Shown in pieces: positions 41,502 through 49,944 of a stretch of 64,000 nucleotides of DNA (positions within the stretch are counted from its first letter, which is position 1; each line of letters begins with the position of its first letter). The position numbers and the translations under genes are program-made. The stretch covers positions 1,550,001-1,614,000 of the forward strand of contig NZ_CP118615.1 of assembly GCF_028993575.1 (NCBI RefSeq), given 5' to 3'. The notes beneath the pieces are model-generated. The model worked only from the letters and a program-made list of their open reading frames with translations. It had not been told where the DNA came from and ran no database searches. Source of the DNA: Micromonospora cathayae (lineage in GTDB: Bacteria; Actinomycetota; Actinomycetes; Mycobacteriales; Micromonosporaceae).

Positions 41502-43685
41502 ATGACTGGACCATTCACAGGGCTCTGGTGCGGTGTGCTCGGCCCGCTGCTGACCCGGGTCGGAGACCACCCGGTCCCGGTGTCCGGTCGCCGGCAGCGG
41601 GCCTTCCTGGCGGCCCTCGCCCTCACGCCCGGCGTGAGCCTGCCCCTCGACGCGCTGGCGGCCCGGGTCTGGCCGGAACAGGCCGCCCCGGGGCACGCGG
41701 GCCTCCCCGTGCTCGCCCACCGGGTACGCCGTCGTCTCGCGGTAGGCGGACCCGCAGCGGCCCGGGCGGTACGCCGTACCCCGGACGGGTATCTGCTCGA
41801 CCTCGCCGTCGGGGGCAGCGACGTGCTGGGGGTACGGGACGCGCTCCGCCGGGCCCGCTCCGCCGCCCGGGAGGGCGACTCCCATCTGGTCACCGAGATC
41901 ACCGGCCACGGCCTGGTCCTCGTCCGCGGCACCCCCGGTCAGGGGATCTGGGACGACCCGCTGCGGTGGGCCGAGGTGTCCACGATCACGGAGGAGCTGC
42001 TGGCGCTCCGCCGGCTCTCCCTGCTCGCCCGGCTCGACGTGGGTGAACATGTCACCGTCCTGCCCGACCTGACGGCGCTGGCCCGCGCGGAACCGACCAC
42101 CGAATGGGTACACGAACTCCTGATGCGGGCGCTGTACGGGGCGGGCCGGCACGCCGAAGCCATCGCCGCGTACGTCGCCTTCCGTGAAACCGTCGTCCGC
42201 GAACTCGGACTCGAACCGGGCCCCGCGATGGACCACACGCTCATGCTGGTCCTCGACCGGCACCCCCGGCCGGGCGCCGTCACCGCTCACCCGGAGGCAC
42301 CACGTTCCGGCCGGGTACCCGTGGCCAGCGGTCCCGGCCAGGCGGCCCTGGAAGCTGTTGCGGTCCGTCCGCTGGCCGACGGCAGGAGCGGGGCGGACGC
42401 CGACCCGGCCGGTCACCAGCTCCGGTCACCGCTCACCGCTCTGCACCGGGCCGGGGCGTTCGCCCGTGCCCACGGCGGATTCGACGAGGCCGCGGACTGC
42501 TACCGGGGCATCCTCGAGCTGACCGACGAGCCGTCGACCCGCGCGGAGGCACTGCTCCGGCTGGGCGAAGCCCTTTACCACAAGTCCGGTCAGGGCCGGG
42601 CCGAACTGGCCCACGCGGAGCTGCTCTTCCAGCGACTGGGACAGGAGCACCGGGCTGCGGAGGCGCGATCCTGGCAGGCCCGGGTGGAGTGGCTCGCCCC
42701 CACCGACGGCCGGTCGGCGTCCGAGCGCGCGTTATCCGTCCTGGACCTCGTCGACGCCGGCCGCCCGGACGAAGCCGGCGCGAACGCCCTGGTCAACATC
42801 TGCGGCATCCTCGCCGTCACCGATCGGCACACCCATGCGGAGCGGGCCGGACAGCTCGGTCTCCGGTGGGCCCGTCGGCTCTCGCTCGCCACGCTGGTGC
42901 TGCGGGCCCGCGCCAACCTGGCGATCCTGAGCATCGAGGCCGGACGGCCGGACGTGATCACCGAACTGGTCGACGTCGCGCGGGAACACCAGTCCCGTCT
43001 CGGCTGGGTACCGTCGTCGCTGTACGTGACCCTGGCCGACGGGGCCGACCGCCTTGGTCGTCTCGACCGCGCCGCGGCCCAACGCAGGCTCGCCCGACGA
43101 TCGGCCACCCGGACCGCGTCCCCGGTCGATCTGGAGTGGCTCGCGGCGGAGCACGTCCGCGAGGAGTACCACGGCGGACGGCTGCGGCCCGCCGAACGCG
43201 CGGCGCACGAGTACCTGGCCGGTCCCGGCGGTCGACACCGGATGGCGTCGGAGGTGCACGTCCTGCTGGCCCGCATCGCACTCGCCGGACGGGGCCTGCG
43301 GACGGCGCAGCGGCACGCGCGCAGCGCGGAGGCGATGGCCCGGCGGGACGGCGGCTGGTCGCTGCTCGGGCCCGCCCTCGTGGTGCAGACCCGGGTGGCG
43401 TTCGCCACCGGACGACCACGTCGGCGTACCGCCCCGCTGGTCGAGGAACTCCTGCACGTGATCGCCGGAAGGACGCTCACCAGCAGCTTCGGGGCCGACC
43501 TGCCGCTCGCCCTGCGGGAGGCGGGCCTGCGCCGGGCCGACCTGACCGGACTGTCGCCCGCCGACTCGCCGTGGTGGCGGGCGGCCGAGTCGGCCCTGTC
43601 GGGCGATCCCGGTACGGCACGCGAGGCGTACCGGCGGCTGGGTAGCCGACCGGACGCCTGGCGGATCGTGGCGGCGGACAGCTGA
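41502..43685 (+). CDS. SARP/BTAD-type transcriptional regulator with TPR-like C-terminus
   Basis: A 727-residue regulator. Residues 8-85 form a degenerate OmpR-like winged helix (Gly-Val-Leu-Gly-Pro-Leu, later Ala-Ala-Arg-Val-Trp-Pro). The BTAD domain (about 130-265) ends Glu-Leu-Gly-Leu-Glu-Pro-Gly-Pro-Ala-Met. The remaining 460 residues are helical and TPR-like; there is no NB-ARC P-loop, unlike AfsR. SARPs activate antibiotic clusters; the nearest is the PKS/NRPS cluster 4 kb downstream. Codon 411 (42732-42734) is TTA, so translation may depend on the bldA tRNA. Confidence 0.8.
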   Translation: MTGPFTGLWCGVLGPLLTRVGDHPVPVSGRRQRAFLAALALTPGVSLPLDALAARVWPEQAAPGHAGLPVLAHRVRRRLAVGGPAAARAVRRTPDGYLLDLAVGGSDVLGVRDALRRARSAAREGDSHLVTEITGHGLVLVRGTPGQGIWDDPLRWAEVSTITEELLALRRLSLLARLDVGEHVTVLPDLTALARAEPTTEWVHELLMRALYGAGRHAEAIAAYVAFRETVVRELGLEPGPAMDHTLMLVLDRHPRPGAVTAHPEAPRSGRVPVASGPGQAALEAVAVRPLADGRSGADADPAGHQLRSPLTALHRAGAFARAHGGFDEAADCYRGILELTDEPSTRAEALLRLGEALYHKSGQGRAELAHAELLFQRLGQEHRAAEARSWQARVEWLAPTDGRSASERALSVLDLVDAGRPDEAGANALVNICGILAVTDRHTHAERAGQLGLRWARRLSLATLVLRARANLAILSIEAGRPDVITELVDVAREHQSRLGWVPSSLYVTLADGADRLGRLDRAAAQRRLARRSATRTASPVDLEWLAAEHVREEYHGGRLRPAERAAHEYLAGPGGRHRMASEVHVLLARIALAGRGLRTAQRHARSAEAMARRDGGWSLLGPALVVQTRVAFATGRPRRRTAPLVEELLHVIAGRTLTSSFGADLPLALREAGLRRADLTGLSPADSPWWRAAESALSGDPGTAREAYRRLGSRPDAWRIVAADS

Positions 43686-43717
43686 GCCGTCCGCCGCCAC
43701 GGCAGCAGGGCCGTCGG

Positions 43718-44272
43718 TCAGTTCAGACCGACGAAGTCGAACGGGATCGAGTTCCCCCTGGTCACGCTCTGCCCACAGCTTCCGGCGGAGTTCCACACCT
43801 GGGGGCTGTTGTACCGGAGCATCTCGAAGTGGAGGTGGGTGCCGCCGACGCCGGGCGGGGAGACGCCACCGGTGTAGCCCATGTAGCCGATGCCGTCGCC
43901 CCGGTTGAAGTACTCGCCCACCCGCATCCGGGACACGTAGCCGTCGAGGTGGGCGTAGAGGGTGCTCCAGCCGTTGACGTGCGAGATGATCACGTAGTTG
44001 CCGTACCCGCCGGTGTCGTACCCGATGTAGCTGACCGATCCGCTGTAGGCGGCGGACACCACGGAGCGGTAGTTGCCGGCGATGTCGTAACCGTCGTGGT
44101 TGTCGTATCCGGGGCACCGGTCGTCGACCCTGCTGGTGATGACGCCGCTGGCCGGCCACTTGACGGCGCCGTACGCGGCGGAGGCCGGCGCGGGGCCGAG
44201 GGCCGCGCCGAGACCCACCGAGCCGAGCATCAGGCCGATGACCGTGAGCAGCCGGAGAAACCTGCTTCGCAT
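43718..44272 (-). CDS. Secreted M23 (LytM-type) metallopeptidase
   Basis: A 184-residue exported protein with a signal peptide ending near Ala-Ser-Ala-Ala. The M23 fold shows the first zinc ligands in Asn-His-Asp-Gly-Tyr-Asp-Ile and the HxH motif in Thr-His-Leu-His-Phe-Glu. All zinc ligands are present, so it should cleave peptidoglycan cross-bridges or glycyl peptides. AAGGAGT precedes the ATG at 44272. Confidence 0.88.
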   Translation of the reverse strand: MRSRFLRLLTVIGLMLGSVGLGAALGPAPASAAYGAVKWPASGVITSRVDDRCPGYDNHDGYDIAGNYRSVVSAAYSGSVSYIGYDTGGYGNYVIISHVNGWSTLYAHLDGYVSRMRVGEYFNRGDGIGYMGYTGGVSPPGVGGTHLHFEMLRYNSPQVWNSAGSCGQSVTRGNSIPFDFVGLN

Positions 44273-44484
44273 AGCGGTTGGACTCCTTGCCTGGACGGAG
44301 AGGGTGGGGTCGCGCAACCCGTCCCCATCGTGCGGCAGGTGGATTTCATTACCCTTACACCCGCGAAGGCGGCGCGGGAGCGGGGCACGGTCCGGAGTAC
44401 GGCGACGGGCGCCGTGCCCAGCCCGGCAGCGGGGCCGGGACGAGCAGCCGGCGGGCCACCCGGCGCTCGGCCGGGCCGTACCTG

Positions 44485-45906
44485 TCAGGACCGGCGGACC
44501 GTACAGGTCCAGTCAGTGTCGCCCGATCCCGCGTACGCCTCCAGGTCCAGGTAGTAGGTGGCCGAGCCGGATGCGGTCCGGGTCAGGGTGACCGCCTCGT
44601 CCGCCCCGGCACCGTCGTTCACCGAGCGGGTCAGCGTGCTCCCGGTCGAGCTGAGCAGGTAGAGGTCGGCGTCGTACGCGTCCGGGATGGCGCAGTTCGC
44701 GGTGAACGTCTCCCCGGCGGCCAGCGTGAACGCGAAGTAGTCCCGGTCGCTGTCGCTCTTCATGTCGCCGCTGAGGGCGACCGGCCAGGTCAGGCGGCTG
44801 ATGTCGTCGGCGGCGGAACGCGAGTCGTTCGGCTCGACCTCGGCGTGGCTGGACCCGTCGGAAGGCGGCGTCGAACAGTCGGTCACCGGAGTGCCGCTGT
44901 AGAGGTTGCCGTCCGGCACCCCGGCTCGCACGCTGCGCAGGTAGTAGCCACAGGACGGACGGTTGGCGAAGTCGTACGTCTGGCCGTTGGTGAGCTTCCA
45001 GATCTTGAAGTTGGTGTAGGTCAGTGGCCGCCCGGGGACGGCCACCTCGGGCTGGTGGTCGCCGAGGACGACATGAGCACTGGGTCCGCTCAGGGTGGCC
45101 AGGCCGTTGCGGTCGAGGTAGAGCGAGGCACCCTCCTCGACGCCGACGGCCCATGCTCTGCCGCCCGGGGCGAGCCCGTCCTTCACGGCCCGGGCCACGA
45201 ACGCCATGCTCCGGCCCATCCGGTCCCGGGCGACGAAGTGCGAGTCGTTGACGGTGCCGGCGTAGTGGGGCCACCGGAACATGCCGGTGGTGAAGGTCAT
45301 CGACCGGTCGTACGGGTCGGCCAGCGCGGTCGACGAGGTGGCGCTCGCCGTGCAGGCGTCGTAGACGATGTCACTGTTGACGTGATGACCGGCGCTGCCG
45401 CCGCCCACCCCGCCGCCCTTGCTGACCACCGACTCCACCGACGCCTCGAGCGCGGTGCCCTTCCACGCCACGTAGTCGCACTGGTCACCACCGGCGAAGT
45501 AGACGAACTCGGCGTTGCGGACGTCGGTGTTGACCCGGCTGTCGTCACCGTCCCGGGCTGCGGTCAGGGTCAGCGTGGTGCAGGAGTTCACGCCGACCAG
45601 CGGAGTGATCACGTCACATTCCGGGGTGCCGGTGCCGGAACCCGCCACGACCACCACGTCGATGCTGCCGCTGCCGCCCCGGATGGCGTCGATCGCCCGG
45701 GTCATGGTGGGGACGACGATCCCGCCGGAGCCGTTCATCGTGTAGGCCGGACCCGCCCAGCCGGCCCGGCTCACATCGGAGGCGTTGCCCTGACGAACGC
45801 GGCTGACCTGGGCGTTCGCGGCGGTGACATCGATCGGAGCGAGGGTGAGCAGGAGGGCGACGACGGCCAGGAAGCAGACTCGGCGAGCATCGCGGGCAGC
45901 GGACAC
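44485..45906 (-). CDS. Secreted S51/cyanophycinase-like peptidase with PPC domain
   Basis: A 473-residue exported protein. After a signal peptide (cleavage near Ala-Asn-Ala) lies a peptidase S51 domain: Val-Tyr-Phe-Ala-Gly-Gly-Asp-Gln and, at the nucleophile elbow, Gly-Gly-Gly-Ser-Ala-Gly-His. The C-terminal 115 residues are a bacterial pre-peptidase (PPC) domain starting Glu-Val-Glu-Pro-Asn-Asp-Ser and ending with a Cys-Thr-Val-Arg-Arg tail. S51 enzymes cleave Asp-containing peptides or cyanophycin; here it would act outside the cell. GGAGG supports the GTG at 45906. Confidence 0.82.
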   Translation of the reverse strand: MSAARDARRVCFLAVVALLLTLAPIDVTAANAQVSRVRQGNASDVSRAGWAGPAYTMNGSGGIVVPTMTRAIDAIRGGSGSIDVVVVAGSGTGTPECDVITPLVGVNSCTTLTLTAARDGDDSRVNTDVRNAEFVYFAGGDQCDYVAWKGTALEASVESVVSKGGGVGGGSAGHHVNSDIVYDACTASATSSTALADPYDRSMTFTTGMFRWPHYAGTVNDSHFVARDRMGRSMAFVARAVKDGLAPGGRAWAVGVEEGASLYLDRNGLATLSGPSAHVVLGDHQPEVAVPGRPLTYTNFKIWKLTNGQTYDFANRPSCGYYLRSVRAGVPDGNLYSGTPVTDCSTPPSDGSSHAEVEPNDSRSAADDISRLTWPVALSGDMKSDSDRDYFAFTLAAGETFTANCAIPDAYDADLYLLSSTGSTLTRSVNDGAGADEAVTLTRTASGSATYYLDLEAYAGSGDTDWTCTVRRS

Positions 45907-46098
45907 GGGCACCTCCGAGGGCGTCCAGCTGAGGGAGTACAAGGAACTCACATCTCCATCGACGTGACGGCTCGATGCGTAACTCCTGCCGCGCCTTCCG
46001 ACGCGGCTCAGGCAACCCCGGCCCGGCCGGGATGGAACTCCCGGCACCCTGCGCCCCCGAGCGCCGGGCATGGGGGTTCGGGTAGCCTACGTGCCAGC

Positions 46099-46171
46099 GG
46101 GCCGTTAGCTCAATCGGCAGAGCTGAGGACTTTTAATCCTTAGGTTCTGGGTTCGAGTCCCAGGCGGCCCA
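46099..46171 (+). tRNA. tRNA-Lys (TTT)
   Basis: A complete 73-nt cloverleaf: acceptor GGGCCGT/GCGGCCC with one T-G pair, D-arm AGCTCAATCGG, anticodon loop CTTTTAA (anticodon TTT), T-arm CTGGGTTCGAGTCCCAG and discriminator A. No encoded CCA. It lies just before the secondary-metabolite region and is a possible integration site, but no duplicated 3' end is visible. Confidence 0.95.
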
Positions 46172-47068
46172 CTTCCATCCGCTCCTGAGCTGCGAAAACG
46201 TCCGGCGAAGATCATCGGGCACAGCCAGGGTGCCACTCCAACGGCAGTTGGTCCCCGAGCTGGTCGCCGGCTGGTTGCCCTCGGCTCCGCCTCCTGCGGG
46301 CACGGCGCTGCGTCGTATCGCCGACAATCACCCGCATGATTCCACCCCGCTGACGATCCAGTCGCCATACCGAGCTGGCCAAGAACACTCGCTGTAGCAG
46401 AAACCCCGACCGTCGTCGACGTGCCGACCAGCCTGGCCCGCCTCTCATCGATCATGAAAAAGCCCACGTCAGCCGCGCTTCCGCCGACACTTTCCAAGAT
46501 TCTCCATGGAAAGGACGTTCACGGTAATCGATCACCGAGCGTGTTCCTAAAAGATCAGGTCCCACTCCTTGGGATGGTGTTGGTGGCGTTATCATGATCT
46601 ACATAGGCTGCTCCGGTAGTGCCTCTTCAGGCGGGGGTGATCGGGAAGTTCGCGGCGAGCGGAGTCGCCGTGACGACAATTTTTGCAGAAGTCAGTTTAC
46701 CGACATTAACGGACATCCTACGGGGGGCTGTCTTGAATATTGTCTTTGCGTCTTCCGTCCAGCGCACAATTACGTACCCGTCGGTGGGGATGTCGCTGTC
46801 GGCGGCGGGCCCGGACGAGGTGCCTGCCCACCGGACCGGGTCGTCCGTCTCGTCTGCACCGCACTGAGGTACGTCGACGCCAACGTCCACGGGGGCGAGA
46901 CGCCAGCCACCCCGCCTGGATCCGGTCGGGGCACCCCGGGCCGCTGCCCAGCGTCGGGCCGAAGGGCTGACCGGTGCGATCGAACCGCTGATCAAGCGAC
47001 GGCTCCTCCCCGGTGCAGCGGGCCGACCTTCTCCCGCCCGCACCGACGCAGCCGAAGGAGCACGATCA
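46172..47068. other. Long intergenic region before the PKS/NRPS cluster
   Basis: Nearly 900 bases. 46450-46780 is clearly lower in GC than the rest of the window and includes AAAAGATCAGG and ATTTTTGCAGAAG. A plus-strand frame to 46867 and a long minus-strand frame cross it, but neither has a ribosome site, good codon bias or a recognisable protein. It most likely carries the cluster promoter and perhaps decayed sequence. Confidence 0.45.
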
Positions 47069-47248
47069 GTGAATGCGGCACCGGTGCCGCAGCGCGAATT
47101 TCCTGACGGGAGAATTGGAATGCGCCTCATTGCCGTGTACGACGTTCCCGCTGCTGTCCGCGAACCGGAAAGCGAACTGTCCGTACGCCGCGCGGCGGTC
47201 CCCGTGCCGAAGTCGTCGCAGGCGGGCGGCGGGGGGCCGGTCCGATGA
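47069..47248 (+). CDS. Putative 59-residue leader gene of the PKS/NRPS operon
   Basis: A GTG at 47069 lies eight bases after AAGGAG and opens a 59-residue frame whose stop overlaps the ketosynthase ATG (ATGA), exactly like the junctions downstream. The product begins Met-Asn-Ala-Ala-Pro-Val-Pro-Gln-Arg-Glu-Phe and ends in a Gly-Gly-Gly-Gly-Pro-Val-Arg tail. Against it, GC at third positions is only about 70 per cent. It may be a true peptide, a translational coupler or chance. No family recognised. Confidence 0.4.
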   Translation: MNAAPVPQREFPDGRIGMRLIAVYDVPAAVREPESELSVRRAAVPVPKSSQAGGGGPVR

Positions 47249-49608
47249 GTCGCGAGCCACGTCGTAGCCACCCGGTCGCCGTAATCGGTATGGCCGGCCG
47301 CTTCGCCGGTGCCGGAGACATCGCGCAATACTGGAAGAACCTTCTCGACGGTGTCGAATCGATCAGCCGGACGGACCGTACGGCAGATGAGCGTCCGGTT
47401 TCCGACGGTGCGGGCGACGGCCGGTTCGTGCCGGCGGTAGGAAAGGTGAGCCACGTCGACCGGTTCGCCGCGGACCACTTCCGGGTGCCGCCGGCAGAGG
47501 CGGTCACCATGGACCCGCAGCAGCGGATCCTGCTGGAGGTGGCGGCCGAGGCCCTGGACGACGCGGGCTACGCGGGTGACCGCGACGCCGTGGTCGGGGT
47601 GTTCGTCGGGTGCGGGGAGAACCTGTACTACCGCGACTTCGTGGCACCCACGGAAAGCAGCGCCGGGCGGCTCGGTGACGTCCGGGTCACCCTGGCGAAC
47701 GAGAAGGACTTCCTCGCCCCACGGCTCGCGTTCAAGCTCGGGTTCACCGGACCGGCGATCACCGTGCAGACCGGCTGCGCCACGTCGCTCAGCGCGGTCG
47801 CGCTGGCCTGCTCGGCGCTGGCCGCCGGGGAGTGCGACATCGCCCTGGCCGGCGGCGTCAGTCTCCTGCCGCCGGACACCCACGGTTACACGTACCACAA
47901 GGGCGGCATCCTGTCGGCCGACGGATACTGCCGTCCCTTCGACGTCGGGGCGTCGGGGGCCGTGCCCAGCTCCGGCGCCGGGATCGTGGTACTCAGACGT
48001 GACGACGACGCGCGGGCCGCGCGCGACAACCGCCGGGCCGTGATCCTCGGCTGGGCGGTCAACAACGACGGCGGGGCCCGCGCCGGATTCTCGGCACCGA
48101 ACGTCGACGGGCAGGAGGCGGTGATCCGGGCCGCGCTCGGCCGGGCCGGTCTCGCTCCCCGCCAGGTCGGCTACGTCGAAACCCACGGCACCGGCACCGC
48201 CATCGGGGACATGGTCGAGTTCGAGGCGCTCCGCCGGGTCTTCGCCGGCGACGACGCACCGGCCGGCACCGTCACCCTGGGCGCGGTCAAGGCGAACATC
48301 GGCCACGCCGATGCGGCATCCGGCGTGGCGGGTCTGATCAAGGCGACCCTGGCCGTGGAGAGCGGCACCCTGCCGGGGACGGCACACTTCCGGGCCCCCA
48401 ATCCCGAACTCGGCATGGGCTCGACGCCGTTCGGCATGACCGCCGACACCCGCCCCTGGCAGCCGGACGGTCCACGCGTCGCCGGTGTGAGTTCCTTCGG
48501 GCTGGGCGGATCCAACGCCCACGTCATCGTCGGAACGGCGGCGCCCGCGCCGGCCGTGGCGACCACGAAGCCGCGCTCCGTACTGGCGCTGTCCGCCCGT
48601 ACCGGCGAGGAACTGCACCGGATGCGCGAGCGGCTCGCCGAACGGCTCGAGACGATGACGCCGGACGACTCCGTCGAACTCGCCGACGTCGCCTACACGC
48701 TCGCCGTCGGGCGCGGCCGGTTCACCAGACGGTGGTCGGCGGTGGTCAGCAGCAGGGCCGACGCGATCGCGAAACTGCGGGCACCCCAGCAGACCGGCCG
48801 GGCCGCCGCCCGGTGGTCGCTGGCGATCGCCGGCACCCCCGGCGACCTGGCGGAGCTGGGAAAGCGGCTCCAGGAAGCCGAGCCGGTGATGCGGTCCAGC
48901 CTCGTCCGGTTGACCGGGTCGGCGGAGCTGAGCGGGCTCCCCACCGAGCGGGCCGGGGCGCTCACGGCGGCTGTGGTCGGCTGGATCCTGCAGCGACTCG
49001 GGCTGACCTTCGCCCGGGTGGACGCGCAGGACTGGGCGCGACCGGTGGCGCAGTGGCTCGCCGGTGGTGCCGACATCGCGGCGCTGGCCCCGGCGCTGGA
49101 CGCCTGCACCGGCACCGCCGGGGGCAGGGACGCCCGCCACAGCCCCGGCAACGTGGTGATCGGGCCGTCGTTCGACCTGGACGAGGTGCTGGCCATGGCG
49201 TGGCAGGCGGGAGCCGGGATCGACTGGGCCACCTACTACGCCGACGAACCGCGACGGCGGGTCTCGCTGCCCGCGTACCCGTTCACCCGTCAGCGCTTCT
49301 GGCTCGACCGCCCCGTCGTCACCTCCGGTGGCTCCGCCGGCGGGTCGACGGGCCGCAACGGCGTGGACATCGTCAACTACGTCGGGCAGGTGTGGCGCGA
49401 CGTACTAGGCGTCGAGCACATCCCGCTCGACGCGCACTTCTCAGACGACCTCGGCGGCGACTCCATGTACGCGGTGGAGGTCGCGGCCCGCCTCCGCGAG
49501 GGGCTCGGGCTCGACCTGCCGGTCGACCTGCCGTTCGTGGCCCCCACAGTCGCTGCCTCGGCAGCTTTCGTCGAGGAAGCCTCGGCCAAGAAGGAGACAG
49601 CCTCATGA
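47245..49608 (+). CDS. PKS protein: KS - degenerate AT - ACP
   Basis: A 787-residue modular PKS. The ketosynthase (8-430) is intact: Cys178 in Gln-Thr-Gly-Cys-Ala-Thr-Ser, His314 in Glu-Thr-His-Gly-Thr-Gly, His354 in Asn-Ile-Gly-His. Residues 430-690 align in outline with an acyltransferase but lack the Gly-His-Ser-x-Gly nucleophile and the start motif; only flanking linkers remain, ending Tyr-Pro-Phe-Thr-Arg-Gln-Arg-Phe-Trp-Leu. The ACP (about 705-780) carries the phosphopantetheine Ser740 in Leu-Gly-Gly-Asp-Ser. The extender must come from a trans-acting AT not encoded here. ATGA overlaps on both sides. Confidence 0.85.
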   Translation: MSREPRRSHPVAVIGMAGRFAGAGDIAQYWKNLLDGVESISRTDRTADERPVSDGAGDGRFVPAVGKVSHVDRFAADHFRVPPAEAVTMDPQQRILLEVAAEALDDAGYAGDRDAVVGVFVGCGENLYYRDFVAPTESSAGRLGDVRVTLANEKDFLAPRLAFKLGFTGPAITVQTGCATSLSAVALACSALAAGECDIALAGGVSLLPPDTHGYTYHKGGILSADGYCRPFDVGASGAVPSSGAGIVVLRRDDDARAARDNRRAVILGWAVNNDGGARAGFSAPNVDGQEAVIRAALGRAGLAPRQVGYVETHGTGTAIGDMVEFEALRRVFAGDDAPAGTVTLGAVKANIGHADAASGVAGLIKATLAVESGTLPGTAHFRAPNPELGMGSTPFGMTADTRPWQPDGPRVAGVSSFGLGGSNAHVIVGTAAPAPAVATTKPRSVLALSARTGEELHRMRERLAERLETMTPDDSVELADVAYTLAVGRGRFTRRWSAVVSSRADAIAKLRAPQQTGRAAARWSLAIAGTPGDLAELGKRLQEAEPVMRSSLVRLTGSAELSGLPTERAGALTAAVVGWILQRLGLTFARVDAQDWARPVAQWLAGGADIAALAPALDACTGTAGGRDARHSPGNVVIGPSFDLDEVLAMAWQAGAGIDWATYYADEPRRRVSLPAYPFTRQRFWLDRPVVTSGGSAGGSTGRNGVDIVNYVGQVWRDVLGVEHIPLDAHFSDDLGGDSMYAVEVAARLREGLGLDLPVDLPFVAPTVAASAAFVEEASAKKETAS

Positions 49609-49937
49609 CCAGCATCAACGACAACACGGTCCTCGTCCGCGGGCTGGACGTGACCGCCCGCATCGCCAAGGCGGTCACCGAACTCAGTGACCGGGCCGAG
49701 GGCGGCGTCCTGCTGGAGACCCTGATGGGCCGCTACGTGCTCGACCGCGACGCGCGGGTGGTCTGGCTGCTGATCGACGGGGACCGCAGCGTCGGTGAAC
49801 TGCTCGACGGCGTCGCCGAAACGTCGGGGCTGCCGCTCGACCAGATCCGGCAGCCGACGTACGACCTCTGCGAGCGGCTCCTCGAGTTCGGGCTGGTCGA
49901 GGTCGTCACGCCGGCCGACGCCCTGACCAGCCGTTAG
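49605..49937 (+). CDS. PqqD-family protein
   Basis: A 110-residue protein with the winged-helix PqqD pattern: Glu-Gly-Gly-Val-Leu-Leu-Glu-Thr-Leu-Met-Gly-Arg-Tyr, then Asp-Ala-Arg-Val-Val-Trp-Leu-Leu-Ile-Asp-Gly and Arg-Leu-Leu-Glu-Phe-Gly-Leu-Val. Such domains bind leader peptides in RiPP pathways (RRE); some occur as carrier or scaffold proteins elsewhere. AAGGAGACAG supports the start, which overlaps the PKS stop by ATGA. A PqqD protein in a PKS/NRPS operon without a radical SAM or cyclodehydratase is unusual. Confidence 0.78.
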   Translation: MTSINDNTVLVRGLDVTARIAKAVTELSDRAEGGVLLETLMGRYVLDRDARVVWLLIDGDRSVGELLDGVAETSGLPLDQIRQPTYDLCERLLEFGLVEVVTPADALTSR

Positions 49938-49944
49938 GCTCCGG

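Noticed and set aside
41502..43685. LuxR/LAL-type regulator with ATPase domain
   Set aside because: No Walker A motif and no C-terminal LuxR helix-turn-helix; the BTAD layout fits better.
46619..46867. Plus-strand 82-codon frame in the low-GC patch
   Set aside because: No ribosome site, poor codon bias and no recognisable domain.
46868..47068. Transposase-like fragment in frame with the 59-codon gene
   Set aside because: A few residues (Ile-Glu-Pro-Leu-Ile, Gly-Arg-Pro) recall IS5-type N-termini, but third-position GC is low and the match is too short to support.
46627..47250. 3' part of a long minus-strand frame through the KS gene
   Set aside because: Mostly the antisense shadow of the KS gene; its tail has mixed codon bias and no start of its own.
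49605..49937. Classical RiPP cluster
   Set aside because: Apart from the PqqD-like protein there is no radical SAM, YcaO, lanthipeptide or lasso enzyme; only hypothetical peptide frames.
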